Shown: positions 1-6,134, counted from the first letter of the stretch. The stretch is DNA of 6,134 bases from Flavobacteriaceae bacterium (GCA_002702745.1 PABM01000030.1:1-6134); one strand, 5' to 3'. Numbers and translations are program-made. The notes: generated by a model not told the origin, from the sequence alone.

Positions 1-80
1 ATCACACTGCTACAACCGAATACCTTTGCTGTGTTCCCACCCTGGAGGATTAATCAGGAGCTAGTTGTGTAGGACTTGCC
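1..80 (-). ncRNA. ffs: Small signal recognition particle RNA (4.5S-type), 3' end cut off by the window edge
   Basis: This is the RNA of the signal recognition particle, which binds Ffh and targets nascent membrane and secreted proteins to FtsY and the Sec translocon. Read on the minus strand, the RNA begins near position 80 with GGCAAGUCCUAC. The diagnostic apical hairpin is at 40-31: GUG, the GGAA tetraloop (37-34), then CAC. It is followed by AGCA (30-27), the 3' half of the conserved internal loop that docks the Ffh M domain; E. coli 4.5S RNA has GGAA followed by AGCA in the same arrangement. Further pairing is visible: AAUCCU with AGGUAUU around the apical domain, and ACAACU (68-63) with GGUUGU (17-12). 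The outer stem begins ACAC/GUGU, but its 3' strand lies beyond position 1. The 5' end is inferred from the helix and the promoter box, so it may be off by a few bases. Confidence 0.92.
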
Positions 81-84
81 ATTT

Positions 85-92
85 CAAATATA
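85..92 (-). promoter_or_regulatory. Probable -7 promoter element of the SRP RNA gene
   Basis: On the minus strand, positions 92-85 read TATATTTG, an exact match to the Bacteroidetes -7 consensus TAnnTTTG used by the primary sigma factor of this phylum. It ends 4 nt before the inferred 5' end of the RNA at position 80, which is the expected spacing. I see no TTTG -33 box 17-23 nt further upstream; that stretch reads TTATTCTTCT. Confidence 0.6.
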
Positions 93-121
93 CAATTAAT
101 TAGAAATGCAGAAGAATAATT

Positions 122-154
122 TTTGAATATGTTTAAAAATATACCTTAAATTTG
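122..154 (+). promoter_or_regulatory. Probable Bacteroidetes-type promoter of the lipoprotein operon
   Basis: TTTG at 122-125 and TAAATTTG at 147-154 are separated by 21 nt, which matches the Bacteroidetes consensus TTTG-N(about 19-21)-TAnnTTTG. The -7 box ends only 8 nt before the ATG at 163. If it is used, transcription would start within a few bases of the start codon, giving a nearly leaderless message. The region is AT-rich, so chance matches are possible. Confidence 0.5.
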
Positions 155-162
155 AAGTAATT

Positions 163-1227
163 ATGAAACTAAATAAGATATTTTTTCTAAGCGGTTTTTG
201 CGTTATCATTTTTCTTTTGATTTCATGTGGAGAAAATAAGCAAAAGCCAGATTTTACCGTTTATAACAATATCATAAATAGTAAAATCCAAACTGATGAT
301 ACTCTTACAATAACAGTTAATAGTATTAATAAAAATTTAACCGGTATTTTATTTGAAATAAAGTCTAACAATAAGGTTAGGGAAATAAAACCAATTAATC
401 TAAACTCAGATATAAATAGTGAATATCAATTCTTATTAAATAATATAACACTTGGTAAAAAAGAGTTATTTATTAAAGTTGAAAATACCACCAAAAAGAT
501 AAGCTTTACCTTATTAAATCATGCCACACCCACTGTATTAGACTATGAAATTTTAAACGTATTTGAAAGACCTAACAACTCTTACACTCAGGGACTAGAA
601 TTTTATAATGACACTCTTTATGAAAGCCTGGGTCAGTATAGAAAATCGAAGCTTGTTAAGGTTGACTTCAGAAATGGAAACGTACTAAAAGAATATAAAC
701 TTAAATCAAATTTCTTTGCCGAAGGTATTACTGTTTTAAATAATAAAATTTATCAGCTAACATGGAAAGAGAAAATCGGTTTTGTTTATGATGTAAATAC
801 TTTTGACCAAATTAATTCGTTTGAATACAACAAGAGTTTAGAGGGATGGGGAATCTGCAACGATGGTAGTAAATTGTATAAAAGTGATGGAACTGAAAAA
901 ATTTGGTTATTAGACCCTAAAAACCAAAAAGAAAATGGATTTATTGAAATCTATACAAATAAAAATAAAGTTGTCGGTCTTAACGAACTTGAATGGGTTA
1001 ATGGGAAAATTTTCGCAAACAGATACCTATTCGATGGTATTGCCATCATTAATCCAAATAATGGTGGTATAGAAGCTGTCATTAATTTATCACCTCTTAA
1101 AAATATGGTTACCAAACACGAAAAACTTGATGTAATTAACGGAATCGCATATAATGAGAAGAGGAATTCAATTTTTGTAACCGGAAAGATGTGGGATAAA
1201 ATATTTGAAATAAGAATTAAAAAATAA
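163..1227 (+). CDS. Type I (plant-like) glutaminyl-peptide cyclotransferase, lipoprotein
   Basis: The predicted enzyme converts N-terminal glutamine of peptides or proteins to pyroglutamate with release of ammonia. Residues 1-21 are a lipoprotein signal peptide (Lys-rich start, hydrophobic core, lipobox LIS before Cys22), so it is probably anchored in the envelope outside the cytoplasm. Residues ~28-120 look like a beta-rich Ig-like domain; ~125-354 are the five-bladed propeller of the family. Family motifs appear in order: YTQGLEF 141-147, FAEGIT 185-190, LTW 199-201, EGWG 227-230, SDG 241-243, LNELE 273-277, NGIAY 326-330 and FVTGKMW 338-344. By spacing, the invariant residues I recall from the papaya enzyme (Phe22, Gln24, Glu69, Asn155, Lys225) fall on Tyr141, Gln143, Glu187, Asn274 and about Lys342, so the active site looks intact. 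The ATG at 163 is chosen because it gives the complete signal peptide; there is no Shine-Dalgarno. It is the first gene of an operon, 2 nt ahead of the next. Confidence 0.88.
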   Translation: MKLNKIFFLSGFCVIIFLLISCGENKQKPDFTVYNNIINSKIQTDDTLTITVNSINKNLTGILFEIKSNNKVREIKPINLNSDINSEYQFLLNNITLGKKELFIKVENTTKKISFTLLNHATPTVLDYEILNVFERPNNSYTQGLEFYNDTLYESLGQYRKSKLVKVDFRNGNVLKEYKLKSNFFAEGITVLNNKIYQLTWKEKIGFVYDVNTFDQINSFEYNKSLEGWGICNDGSKLYKSDGTEKIWLLDPKNQKENGFIEIYTNKNKVVGLNELEWVNGKIFANRYLFDGIAIINPNNGGIEAVINLSPLKNMVTKHEKLDVINGIAYNEKRNSIFVTGKMWDKIFEIRIKK

Positions 1228-1229
1228 TC

Positions 1230-2819
1230 ATGTATAATTTTTTTTTAAAAGTATTATTAATTGTTTCTGTTATTTTTCTTTGGAATTCATGTGACAATGA
1301 GATAGATTTTGAAATTAATGACACACTATTGACATTTTCAAAGGATACAGTTTATTTAGATACTGTTTTTACTAACATAGGATCTAGCACCTACAACCTG
1401 AAGGTTTATAATAATTCAAGTAAAAATATATTAATTCCCGAAATCAAACTTTCAAACGGAGAAAACTCTTTTTATAGACTTAATGTAGATGGTATTTATA
1501 ATCAAGATAATGATCAGGGAAAAAGATTTGAAAATATTGAACTTTTAGCCAATGACAGTCTTTATATATTTATTGAAACAACAATTGATATAAATGATAT
1601 TGATACGGATCAAACATCGTTCTTATATGATGATAAAATAGAATTTTTAAACTCAAATAATACTCAAGAAGTAAATTTGGTGTCTCTTGTCAAAGATGCG
1701 GTTTTTATTTACCCAAACAGATATGAAAACAATCAACAATTCATTTATGAAACTCTTGAGATAGATTTTGACGGAGATGGAATAAATGAACAAACCGAAA
1801 TAAGAGGAAGGTATTTGAATGATGAAGAATTAACTTTTACAAATGATAAACCCTATGTTATATATGGTTATGCTGCTGTTGAACAAGGACATGAACTAAT
1901 AATTGAAAAAGGTTCCAGAATCCATTTCCATGATAACTCTGGAATAATTATAACTAATGGTGCTAGTATTAAAGCTAATGGAGAGTTTAGTCAAAATCAG
2001 GATGAATTAGAAAATCAGATAATTTTTGAGGGTGATAGATTAGAGCCATTCTTTGAAAATATTCCAGGACAATGGGGTACTATATGGCTTCTTGACGGTA
2101 GTTTTGATAATGAATTCAGTTATTGTACAATAAAAAATGCGTCTGTTGGAATATATACTACAGGTGGTGCAAATTTTGATAATTATAAACTTAATCTCTA
2201 TAGTGTTGAAATATATAACAGTAGCAATTTTGGGGTTCTTTCGGTTTCATCATCAATCGATGCAGAAAATCTTGTAATAAATAAGTCTGGTCAGTCATCA
2301 TTTGCTGGTACTTATGGAGGTAAATACAGACTAAATCACTCTACAATATCCAATTTTTGGAATTCTGGAATTAGACAATTTCCGTCTTTGCTTTTGAATA
2401 ATTTTTATATTGATTCTAACGATAATGAGTTCATCAATAATTTATTTGACGTTGACATTACAAATTCTATAATTGACGGTAATCAAAACATAGAATTCCT
2501 TATTGAAAAGTTAGGCGATACAAACCTTGATTATAAACTTAATAACAGCTTAATAAAATTTAATGATATAAATGATTATTTTGACAATAACCCTATTTAT
2601 GATTTTTCAAATAATCTACATTATGAGAACTTATTTCAAAACTTATCTCCTAGTTTCATAAATGCTGTAGATAATGACTTGAGAATTAATCAAAATGCTG
2701 AAATTATTGGGCTTGGCTCTCTTGAATTTGCTACTCAAACACCTTTTGATATTCTAAACAATAATAGAACCGAAAGTCCAGATTTAGGGGCATATCAACA
2801 TGTTATTATTGAAGATTAA
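1230..2819 (+). CDS. Right-handed parallel beta-helix lipoprotein of unknown function
   Basis: I do not recognise a specific function. The N-terminus is a lipoprotein signal peptide with Ser20-Cys21; Trp at -3 makes the lipobox atypical. The acidic residues after Cys21 (DNE) are compatible with surface export in Bacteroidetes, though this is inference. Residues ~30-155 resemble an Ig-like or ASH-type beta-sandwich ([23 protein letters not shown]). Residues 179-190 form an EF-hand-like loop. From [14 protein letters not shown] (207-220) to ~480 there are repeated beta-helix turns such as [25 protein letters not shown] and [15 protein letters not shown]. The C-terminus has SPDLGAYQ (516-523), a common closing motif of Bacteroidetes parallel beta-helix proteins. 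Such folds often bind or cleave polysaccharides, but I see no identifiable catalytic residues, so an adhesin or structural surface protein is equally possible. It starts 2 nt after the cyclotransferase stop, so the two are almost certainly cotranscribed and translationally coupled. A run of nine T lies at 1238-1246, just after the start. Confidence 0.8.
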   Translation: MYNFFLKVLLIVSVIFLWNSCDNEIDFEINDTLLTFSKDTVYLDTVFTNIGSSTYNLKVYNNSSKNILIPEIKLSNGENSFYRLNVDGIYNQDNDQGKRFENIELLANDSLYIFIETTIDINDIDTDQTSFLYDDKIEFLNSNNTQEVNLVSLVKDAVFIYPNRYENNQQFIYETLEIDFDGDGINEQTEIRGRYLNDEELTFTNDKPYVIYGYAAVEQGHELIIEKGSRIHFHDNSGIIITNGASIKANGEFSQNQDELENQIIFEGDRLEPFFENIPGQWGTIWLLDGSFDNEFSYCTIKNASVGIYTTGGANFDNYKLNLYSVEIYNSSNFGVLSVSSSIDAENLVINKSGQSSFAGTYGGKYRLNHSTISNFWNSGIRQFPSLLLNNFYIDSNDNEFINNLFDVDITNSIIDGNQNIEFLIEKLGDTNLDYKLNNSLIKFNDINDYFDNNPIYDFSNNLHYENLFQNLSPSFINAVDNDLRINQNAEIIGLGSLEFATQTPFDILNNNRTESPDLGAYQHVIIED

Positions 2820-4090
2820 CCATCAAATAGAGGCCTGTGACTCATGAAGGCTTTTACTTCGAAGGCAATCTCATTCAATACGGCTTCATCATCATTATTG
2901 ATAATTGCTTTATCAATGAAATCTACAATTTTAAGCATATCATCCTCTTTTAAACCTCTTGTTGTCACCGCTGCAGTTCCAATACGGATTCCTGATGTCA
3001 CAAAAGGAGATTTATCATCAAATGGAACCATATTTTTATTAACGGTTATTTCAGCTTTACCTAAAACTGCTTCAGCATCTTTGCCTGTAATATTTTTATT
3101 TCTTAAATCAATTAGCATCATGTGATTATCAGTACCACCTGAAATAATCTTATAATTTCGTTTCATAAATTCATCAGCCATAACTTTAGCATTTTTCTTA
3201 ACCTGAAGTATATAAAATAGAAAATCTTCATATAATGCCTCACCAAAAGCAACAGCTTTTGCAGCAATTACATGTTCAAGTGGTCCACCCTGATTTCCTG
3301 GAAAAATAGCTGAATCGAGTAAAGACGACATTCTTCTTAAAGAACCGTTTTTAAGTTTAATTCCAAATGGATTGTCGAAATCATTGCCCATTAAAATTAA
3401 GCCTCCCCTAGGTCCTCTTAAGGTCTTATGTGTGGTTGTTGTAATGATATGACAGTGAGGAACAGGATCATTTAATATTCCTTTGGCTATTAATCCAGAT
3501 GGATGAGATATATCTGCAAGCAATAATGCATTGATAGAATCTGCAATTTCTCTAAATCTTTTGAAATCAATATCCCTAGAATATGCAGAGGCGCCAGCAA
3601 TAATCATCCTTGGTAATTCTTTTTTTGCGATTCTTTCTATCTCGTCATAATCTAACATTCCTGTGGTTTCATCTACTCCGTAAAAAACAGGGTTATAAAG
3701 TCTACCTGAAAAGTTTACGCTAGAGCCATGGGTCAAATGACCTCCGTGCGCTAAATCAAAACCAAGTATAGTATCACCAGGTTTCAAACAGGCAAAAAAC
3801 ACAGCTGAATTAGCTTGACTTCCAGAGTGAGGTTGAACGTTTGCCCAACAAGCACCGAATAGTTCTTTTGCCCTAGAGATAGCTAGGGTCTCAATCTCAT
3901 CAACAACTTGACAACCACCATAATATCTTTTTCCGGGATAACCTTCAGCATACTTATTGGTTAGTATAGATCCTGTAGCTGACATAACCTGATCACTAGT
4001 GAAATTTTCAGATGCAATGAGCTCGATACCCTCAACTTGACGTTTTTTTTCAACATCAATTAAATCAAAAATCTCCTTATCTTTTTGCAT
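2816..4090 (-). CDS. glyA: Serine hydroxymethyltransferase
   Basis: This PLP enzyme interconverts serine and tetrahydrofolate with glycine and 5,10-methylenetetrahydrofolate, the main cytoplasmic source of one-carbon units. At 424 aa it is full length (E. coli has 417). Alignment by eye with the E. coli enzyme places every key residue: Tyr47 and Glu49 in [15 protein letters not shown], Tyr57, His118 stacking on the PLP ring, Asp193 and His196 in ADISHPSG, the Schiff-base Lys222 in [14 protein letters not shown], and the carboxylate-binding Arg369 in [23 protein letters not shown], rather than the DMAH form common elsewhere, and the longer loop at 236-262 are flavobacterial traits. The ATG at 4090 gives the usual flavobacterial N-terminus ([11 protein letters not shown]). 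The gene is monocistronic by layout: its 3' end overlaps the convergent beta-helix gene by 4 nt, and smpB diverges from its 5' side. Confidence 0.97.
   Translation of the reverse strand: MQKDKEIFDLIDVEKKRQVEGIELIASENFTSDQVMSATGSILTNKYAEGYPGKRYYGGCQVVDEIETLAISRAKELFGACWANVQPHSGSQANSAVFFACLKPGDTILGFDLAHGGHLTHGSSVNFSGRLYNPVFYGVDETTGMLDYDEIERIAKKELPRMIIAGASAYSRDIDFKRFREIADSINALLLADISHPSGLIAKGILNDPVPHCHIITTTTHKTLRGPRGGLILMGNDFDNPFGIKLKNGSLRRMSSLLDSAIFPGNQGGPLEHVIAAKAVAFGEALYEDFLFYILQVKKNAKVMADEFMKRNYKIISGGTDNHMMLIDLRNKNITGKDAEAVLGKAEITVNKNMVPFDDKSPFVTSGIRIGTAAVTTRGLKEDDMLKIVDFIDKAIINNDDEAVLNEIAFEVKAFMSHRPLFDG
2829..2855 (+). terminator. Candidate weak terminator hairpin for the lipoprotein operon
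   Basis: Just past the stop codon of the beta-helix gene, AGAGGCCT (2829-2836) can pair with AGGCTTTT (2848-2855), closing an 11-nt loop. The core is GC-rich and two of the eight pairs are G-U. The T-run is largely used up by the stem, so it is at best a weak intrinsic terminator. It lies inside the 3' coding end of glyA on the other strand, the only place available because the two genes overlap. Confidence 0.25.
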
Positions 4091-4113
4091 ATTTGTAGAA
4101 TATATTTATAAAA

Positions 4114-4121
4114 CAAAATTA
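4114..4121 (-). promoter_or_regulatory. Possible -7 promoter element of glyA
   Basis: On the minus strand, positions 4121-4114 read TAATTTTG, matching TAnnTTTG. Transcription would start near 4105-4110, leaving a leader of roughly 15-20 nt before the ATG at 4090. No TTTG sits at the usual -33 distance; the nearest, at 4133-4130, is only 8 nt away and belongs to a ten-A run (4131-4140). Confidence 0.4.
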
Positions 4122-4191
4122 AACAATTGCAAAAAAAAAATATCAGAATTAGTAATATTAATGGAATACTTATTAAATAATTAATTAACAC

Positions 4192-4215
4192 AAATTTATT
4201 CCTAAATTTAATTCT
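4192..4215. repeat. Two imperfect 12-nt tandem repeats upstream of smpB
   Basis: AAATTTATTCCT (4192-4203) is followed directly by AAATTTAATTCT (4204-4215), matching at 10 of 12 positions. The pair ends 18 nt before the smpB start. A one-helical-turn spacing could suit a regulator, and the second copy includes TAAATTTA, one base off the TAnnTTTG promoter element, but in DNA this AT-rich chance is a fair explanation. The rest of the 4091-4233 gap shows only AT-rich sequence and no other gene. Confidence 0.25.
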
Positions 4216-4233
4216 AAAAGTTGTAAAAAATAA

Positions 4234-4689
4234 ATGAAAAAAAAGGTTAAAATAATTAACAAGAAAGCAAAATATGAATACATTCTGAATGATTCATATA
4301 TTTCTGGTATTGTGTTAACTGGATCAGAGATAAAATCAATCAGAAATAGCAAAGTTTCTATCAGGGAAAGTTTTTGCAAATTTACAAATGATGAACTTTT
4401 TATTATTAATATGAATATTGAAAAATACGGGTTTTCAAATGACGAAACATATAATGCAAAAAAACCTCGTAAATTACTCTTAAACAAAAAAGAACTAAGT
4501 AAGCTAAAGAAGTCAATTCAGCAAAAAGGATCATCGATAATTCCTTATAAAATTTTTATAAATGAAAAAGGATTAGCTAAATTAGAAATTTTCACAGCCA
4601 CAGGTAAAAAACTTTACGACAAAAGAGCTTCAATAAAAGAGAAGGAAAATAAAAGAAGTCTCGACAGAGTTAATAAAAAGAAAAATTAA
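4234..4689 (+). CDS. smpB: SsrA-binding protein SmpB (trans-translation)
   Basis: SmpB binds tmRNA and carries it into stalled ribosomes, mimicking the codon-anticodon part of tRNA so that tmRNA can tag the unfinished protein and release the ribosome. The 151-aa length is normal. Signature stretches are present: NKKAKYEYIL (9-18), SGIVLTGSEIKSIR (24-37), RKLLLNKKEL (79-88), PYKIFINEKGLAKLEI (104-119) and GKKLYDKR (124-131), followed by the Lys/Arg-rich C-terminal tail that enters the mRNA channel. Some positions differ from the usual wording: NMNI at 59-62 where NMHI is common, and Thr123 before GKK where a basic residue is usual. They suggest a divergent but intact copy; this comparison is from memory. 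The start has no Shine-Dalgarno and is preceded by an A-rich stretch. No tmRNA gene is visible in the window. The gene converges on pcm with a 4-nt overlap. Confidence 0.95.
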   Translation: MKKKVKIINKKAKYEYILNDSYISGIVLTGSEIKSIRNSKVSIRESFCKFTNDELFIINMNIEKYGFSNDETYNAKKPRKLLLNKKELSKLKKSIQQKGSSIIPYKIFINEKGLAKLEIFTATGKKLYDKRASIKEKENKRSLDRVNKKKN

Positions 4690-5327
4690 ATTTTATTTTT
4701 CAGCATTGGAACAAACTGAAAATCACCAAAATTTTCAATATCAAATTCTGATGCAGATTTTTTTAAATAAAGGACCATTTTTTGTGTATTTTCACCAACA
4801 GGTATTACCATTCTACCTCCAATTTTCAATTGTAAAAGTAACTTCTCAGGTATTTTTAAAGCTCCGGCAGTAACTATTATACCATCAAATGGTTCTTCTT
4901 TTTCATATCCCTGATAACCATCTCCGTATATCATTTTCTTTGGAAAATATTTGATTAAGGGTAAAAAAGCTGATGTTTTCCTGTAAAGCTCTCTTATTCT
5001 TTCGATTGTAAATACCTTTGCCCCCATTTCGCATAAAACAGCGGCTTGATAGCCACTTCCAGTACCTATTTCAAGAATTTTATCTCCTTTATTTATTTCA
5101 AGCAGTTGAGTTTGAAAAGCAACTGTAAAAGGTTGGGAAATTGTTTGCCCTGAACCAATAGGAAATGCTTTATCTTGATAGGCATGATCAATAAAACTCG
5201 AATCCATAAACAAATGCCTTGGAACCTTTGAAACAGCATCTAAAACTTTAGAATCCTTTATTCCTTTTTTAGATAATTCTTCAACAAGCTTATTCCTTAG
5301 TCCTTTATGTTTAAATGAATCAACCAT
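4686..5327 (-). CDS. pcm: Protein-L-isoaspartate O-methyltransferase
   Basis: The enzyme transfers a methyl group from S-adenosylmethionine to isoaspartyl residues that form in ageing proteins, beginning their repair to aspartate in the cytoplasm. At 213 aa it is the usual length. Motifs seen in order are GLRNKLVEEL (9-18), VPRHLF (35-40), the substrate-side GSGQTISQP (58-66), SAM motif I LEIGTGSGYQ (85-94), post-I VFTIER with acidic Glu109 (105-110), GDGYQG (135-140), motif II FDGIIVTAG (147-155), motif III LKIGGRMVIPVG (167-178) and the C-terminal FVPM (205-208; usually FVPL). The MVDSFKHKGLRNKL start matches the expected family N-terminus, so the ATG at 5327 is well supported. It overlaps smpB tail to tail and diverges from the dehydrogenase gene across 60 nt. 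I see no exact TAnnTTTG on its own strand in that gap. Confidence 0.96.
   Translation of the reverse strand: MVDSFKHKGLRNKLVEELSKKGIKDSKVLDAVSKVPRHLFMDSSFIDHAYQDKAFPIGSGQTISQPFTVAFQTQLLEINKGDKILEIGTGSGYQAAVLCEMGAKVFTIERIRELYRKTSAFLPLIKYFPKKMIYGDGYQGYEKEEPFDGIIVTAGALKIPEKLLLQLKIGGRMVIPVGENTQKMVLYLKKSASEFDIENFGDFQFVPMLKNKI
4697..4722. other. Inverted repeat at the smpB/pcm 3' junction, possible transcript-end hairpin
   Basis: TTTTCAG (4697-4703) and CTGAAAA (4716-4722) are perfect 7-nt arms around a 12-nt loop, inside the last codons of pcm and just after the smpB stop. Neither transcript has a clear U-run directly after the stem, so it is not a textbook terminator. It could slow or protect the 3' end of the smpB message, or be chance. 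Confidence 0.25.
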
Positions 5328-5366
5328 TAAATTATTTAAATTTAAAACATATTAGTCTCAAAATAT

Positions 5367-5374
5367 TAAATTTG
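5367..5374 (+). promoter_or_regulatory. Probable -7 promoter element of the Gfo/Idh/MocA gene
   Basis: TAAATTTG matches TAnnTTTG exactly and ends 13 nt before the ATG at 5388, so the leader would be only a few bases long. The best -33 candidate is TTTA at 5341-5344, spaced 22 nt away, one base off consensus. The element lies in the 60-nt gap shared with the divergent pcm gene. Confidence 0.45.
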
Positions 5375-5387
5375 TAAAAAAATATGT

Positions 5388-6134
5388 ATGCTTAAAGCCG
5401 GTGTTGTAGGATGTGGTCATTTGGGAAAAATTCACACAAAGCTGCTATTCCAATCTGAAAATTATAAACTAATGGGAGTTTATGATATTAATACACAATT
5501 TTCTAATGAAATAGCAAAGGAATACGGATGTAAAGCATATACTAGTTTTGAAGCTATGTTAAATGATATCGAAGTGTTAGATATTGTTACCCCCACACCT
5601 TTTCATTTCAATTATGCTAAAAAAGCTATTATCAAGGGAATACATTTATTTATAGAAAAACCTGTTTGCTCAAATACTGAAGAATCCACAGAGTTACTCA
5701 GGCTTTCGGAATCTAATAATATTAAGATACAAGTTGGACATGTTGAGAGATTTAATCCTGCTTACATTACGGTTGAAAAAAACATTAGCAAACCTATGTT
5801 TATCGAGTCTCATAGATTAGCTAAGTTTAACCCAAGAGGAACTGATGTTTCAGTCGTACTTGATTTAATGATTCATGACATTGATATAATATTAAATTCT
5901 GTTAAATCACCAGTTAAAACAATTTCGTCTAACGGAATTTCGGTTATTAGTGACAGTCCTGATATTGCAAATGCCAGAATAGAATTTAAAAACGGTTGCG
6001 TAGCTAATTTAACCGCTAGTAGAGTTTCACTAAAGAATTTGAGAAAAACCAGGTTTTTTCAATCAGGTAAATATATATCTGTTGATTTCCTAAATCGAGA
6101 AGCAGAAGTTATAGAAATTGATGAAAAAAAATCT
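5388..6134 (+). CDS. Gfo/Idh/MocA-family NAD(P)-dependent dehydrogenase, 3' truncated by the window
   Basis: The frame stays open for 249 codons to the window edge, without a stop. Residues 3-120 form the Rossmann domain: AGVVGCGHLGKIH (4-16) is the dinucleotide-binding glycine motif, Asp33 ends the second strand, and FIEKPVCSN (88-96) holds the conserved Glu-Lys-Pro. The second domain carries GHVERFNPA (117-125) and LDLMIHDIDIIL (158-169), where His163 is the probable catalytic histidine. The combination of HVERFNPA and IHDID resembles UDP-N-acetylglucosamine 3-dehydrogenases (GnnA-like), which oxidise the sugar for 3-amino lipid A or other surface glycans; this substrate is inference only. 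The family usually runs 300-350 aa, so perhaps 50-100 residues are missing. The ATG at 5388 is the first in frame after a stop at 5367. Another ATG at 5384 is out of frame and ends after three codons. Confidence 0.9.
   Translation, partial: MLKAGVVGCGHLGKIHTKLLFQSENYKLMGVYDINTQFSNEIAKEYGCKAYTSFEAMLNDIEVLDIVTPTPFHFNYAKKAIIKGIHLFIEKPVCSNTEESTELLRLSESNNIKIQVGHVERFNPAYITVEKNISKPMFIESHRLAKFNPRGTDVSVVLDLMIHDIDIILNSVKSPVKTISSNGISVISDSPDIANARIEFKNGCVANLTASRVSLKNLRKTRFFQSGKYISVDFLNREAEVIEIDEKKS

Noticed and set aside
2844..3125. 93-codon plus-strand open frame opposite glyA
   Set aside because: It lies wholly within the glyA 3' half and has a low-complexity Ser/Ile/Leu-rich composition expected from the reverse complement of a real gene. 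glyA is certain.
4131..4140. Ten-A run in the glyA-smpB gap
   Set aside because: It is too far from either start to act as a slippage switch, and no hairpin precedes it on either strand, so it is not a terminator. It is most simply composition.
4185..4487. 100-codon minus-strand open frame opposite smpB
   Set aside because: Its hydrophobic Phe/Ile/Leu-rich translation is the antisense of the Lys-rich smpB. It shows no family motif, and smpB is clearly the coding strand.
5335..5346. Perfect 12-nt palindrome TTTAAATTTAAA between pcm and the dehydrogenase gene
   Set aside because: It consists only of A and T triplets in a very AT-rich gap, so it is likely by chance. There is no second copy or other operator feature.
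5328..5387. TAATATTTTG on the minus strand as a pcm promoter
   Set aside because: The spacing between TA and TTTG does not fit TAnnTTTG, and no -33 box accompanies it.
1..6134. A novel defence, mobile or biosynthetic system
   Set aside because: All protein genes but one belong to recognisable housekeeping or envelope families. There are no repeats, integrase or transposase genes, or toxin-antitoxin pairs, and no visible shift in base composition.

Overview
The window looks like ordinary core chromosome from a member of the Bacteroidota, most likely the Flavobacteriia. The DNA is strongly AT-rich and no start codon has a Shine-Dalgarno sequence. Several upstream regions carry the Bacteroidetes promoter element TAnnTTTG. 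The serine hydroxymethyltransferase has the flavobacterial wording of its active-site region ([13 protein letters not shown], then [14 protein letters not shown]). Two lipoproteins with Ser-Cys lipoboxes also fit.

Layout, left to right. Positions 1-80 hold the small signal recognition particle RNA on the minus strand; its 3' end is cut off by the window edge. Divergent from it is a tight two-gene plus-strand operon: a type I (plant-like) glutaminyl-peptide cyclotransferase lipoprotein (163-1227) and, 2 nt later, a parallel beta-helix lipoprotein of unknown function (1230-2819). glyA (2816-4090) lies on the minus strand and overlaps the operon tail to tail by 4 nt. A 143-nt AT-rich gap separates glyA from the divergent smpB (4234-4689). 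smpB overlaps the convergent pcm (4686-5327, minus strand), again by exactly 4 nt. After a 60-nt divergent gap, a Gfo/Idh/MocA-family dehydrogenase (5388 to the window end) runs off the right edge.

The genes do not form one pathway. They cover protein targeting (SRP RNA), N-terminal maturation of exported proteins (cyclotransferase), an envelope surface protein, one-carbon and amino acid metabolism (GlyA), ribosome rescue (SmpB), repair of aged proteins (Pcm) and probably sugar-nucleotide oxidation (the last gene). Only the cyclotransferase/beta-helix pair is close enough to suggest a shared job. No gap exceeds 300 bases, and I see no mobile element, CRISPR array, tRNA or rRNA.

I found no convincing undescribed system. 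The points most worth a second look are the lipoprotein pair and its possible link to the pyroglutamate 'Q-rule' of Bacteroidetes, the two identical TTAA stop-codon overlaps, a lone EF-hand-like loop in the beta-helix protein, and the promoters that sit almost on top of start codons.
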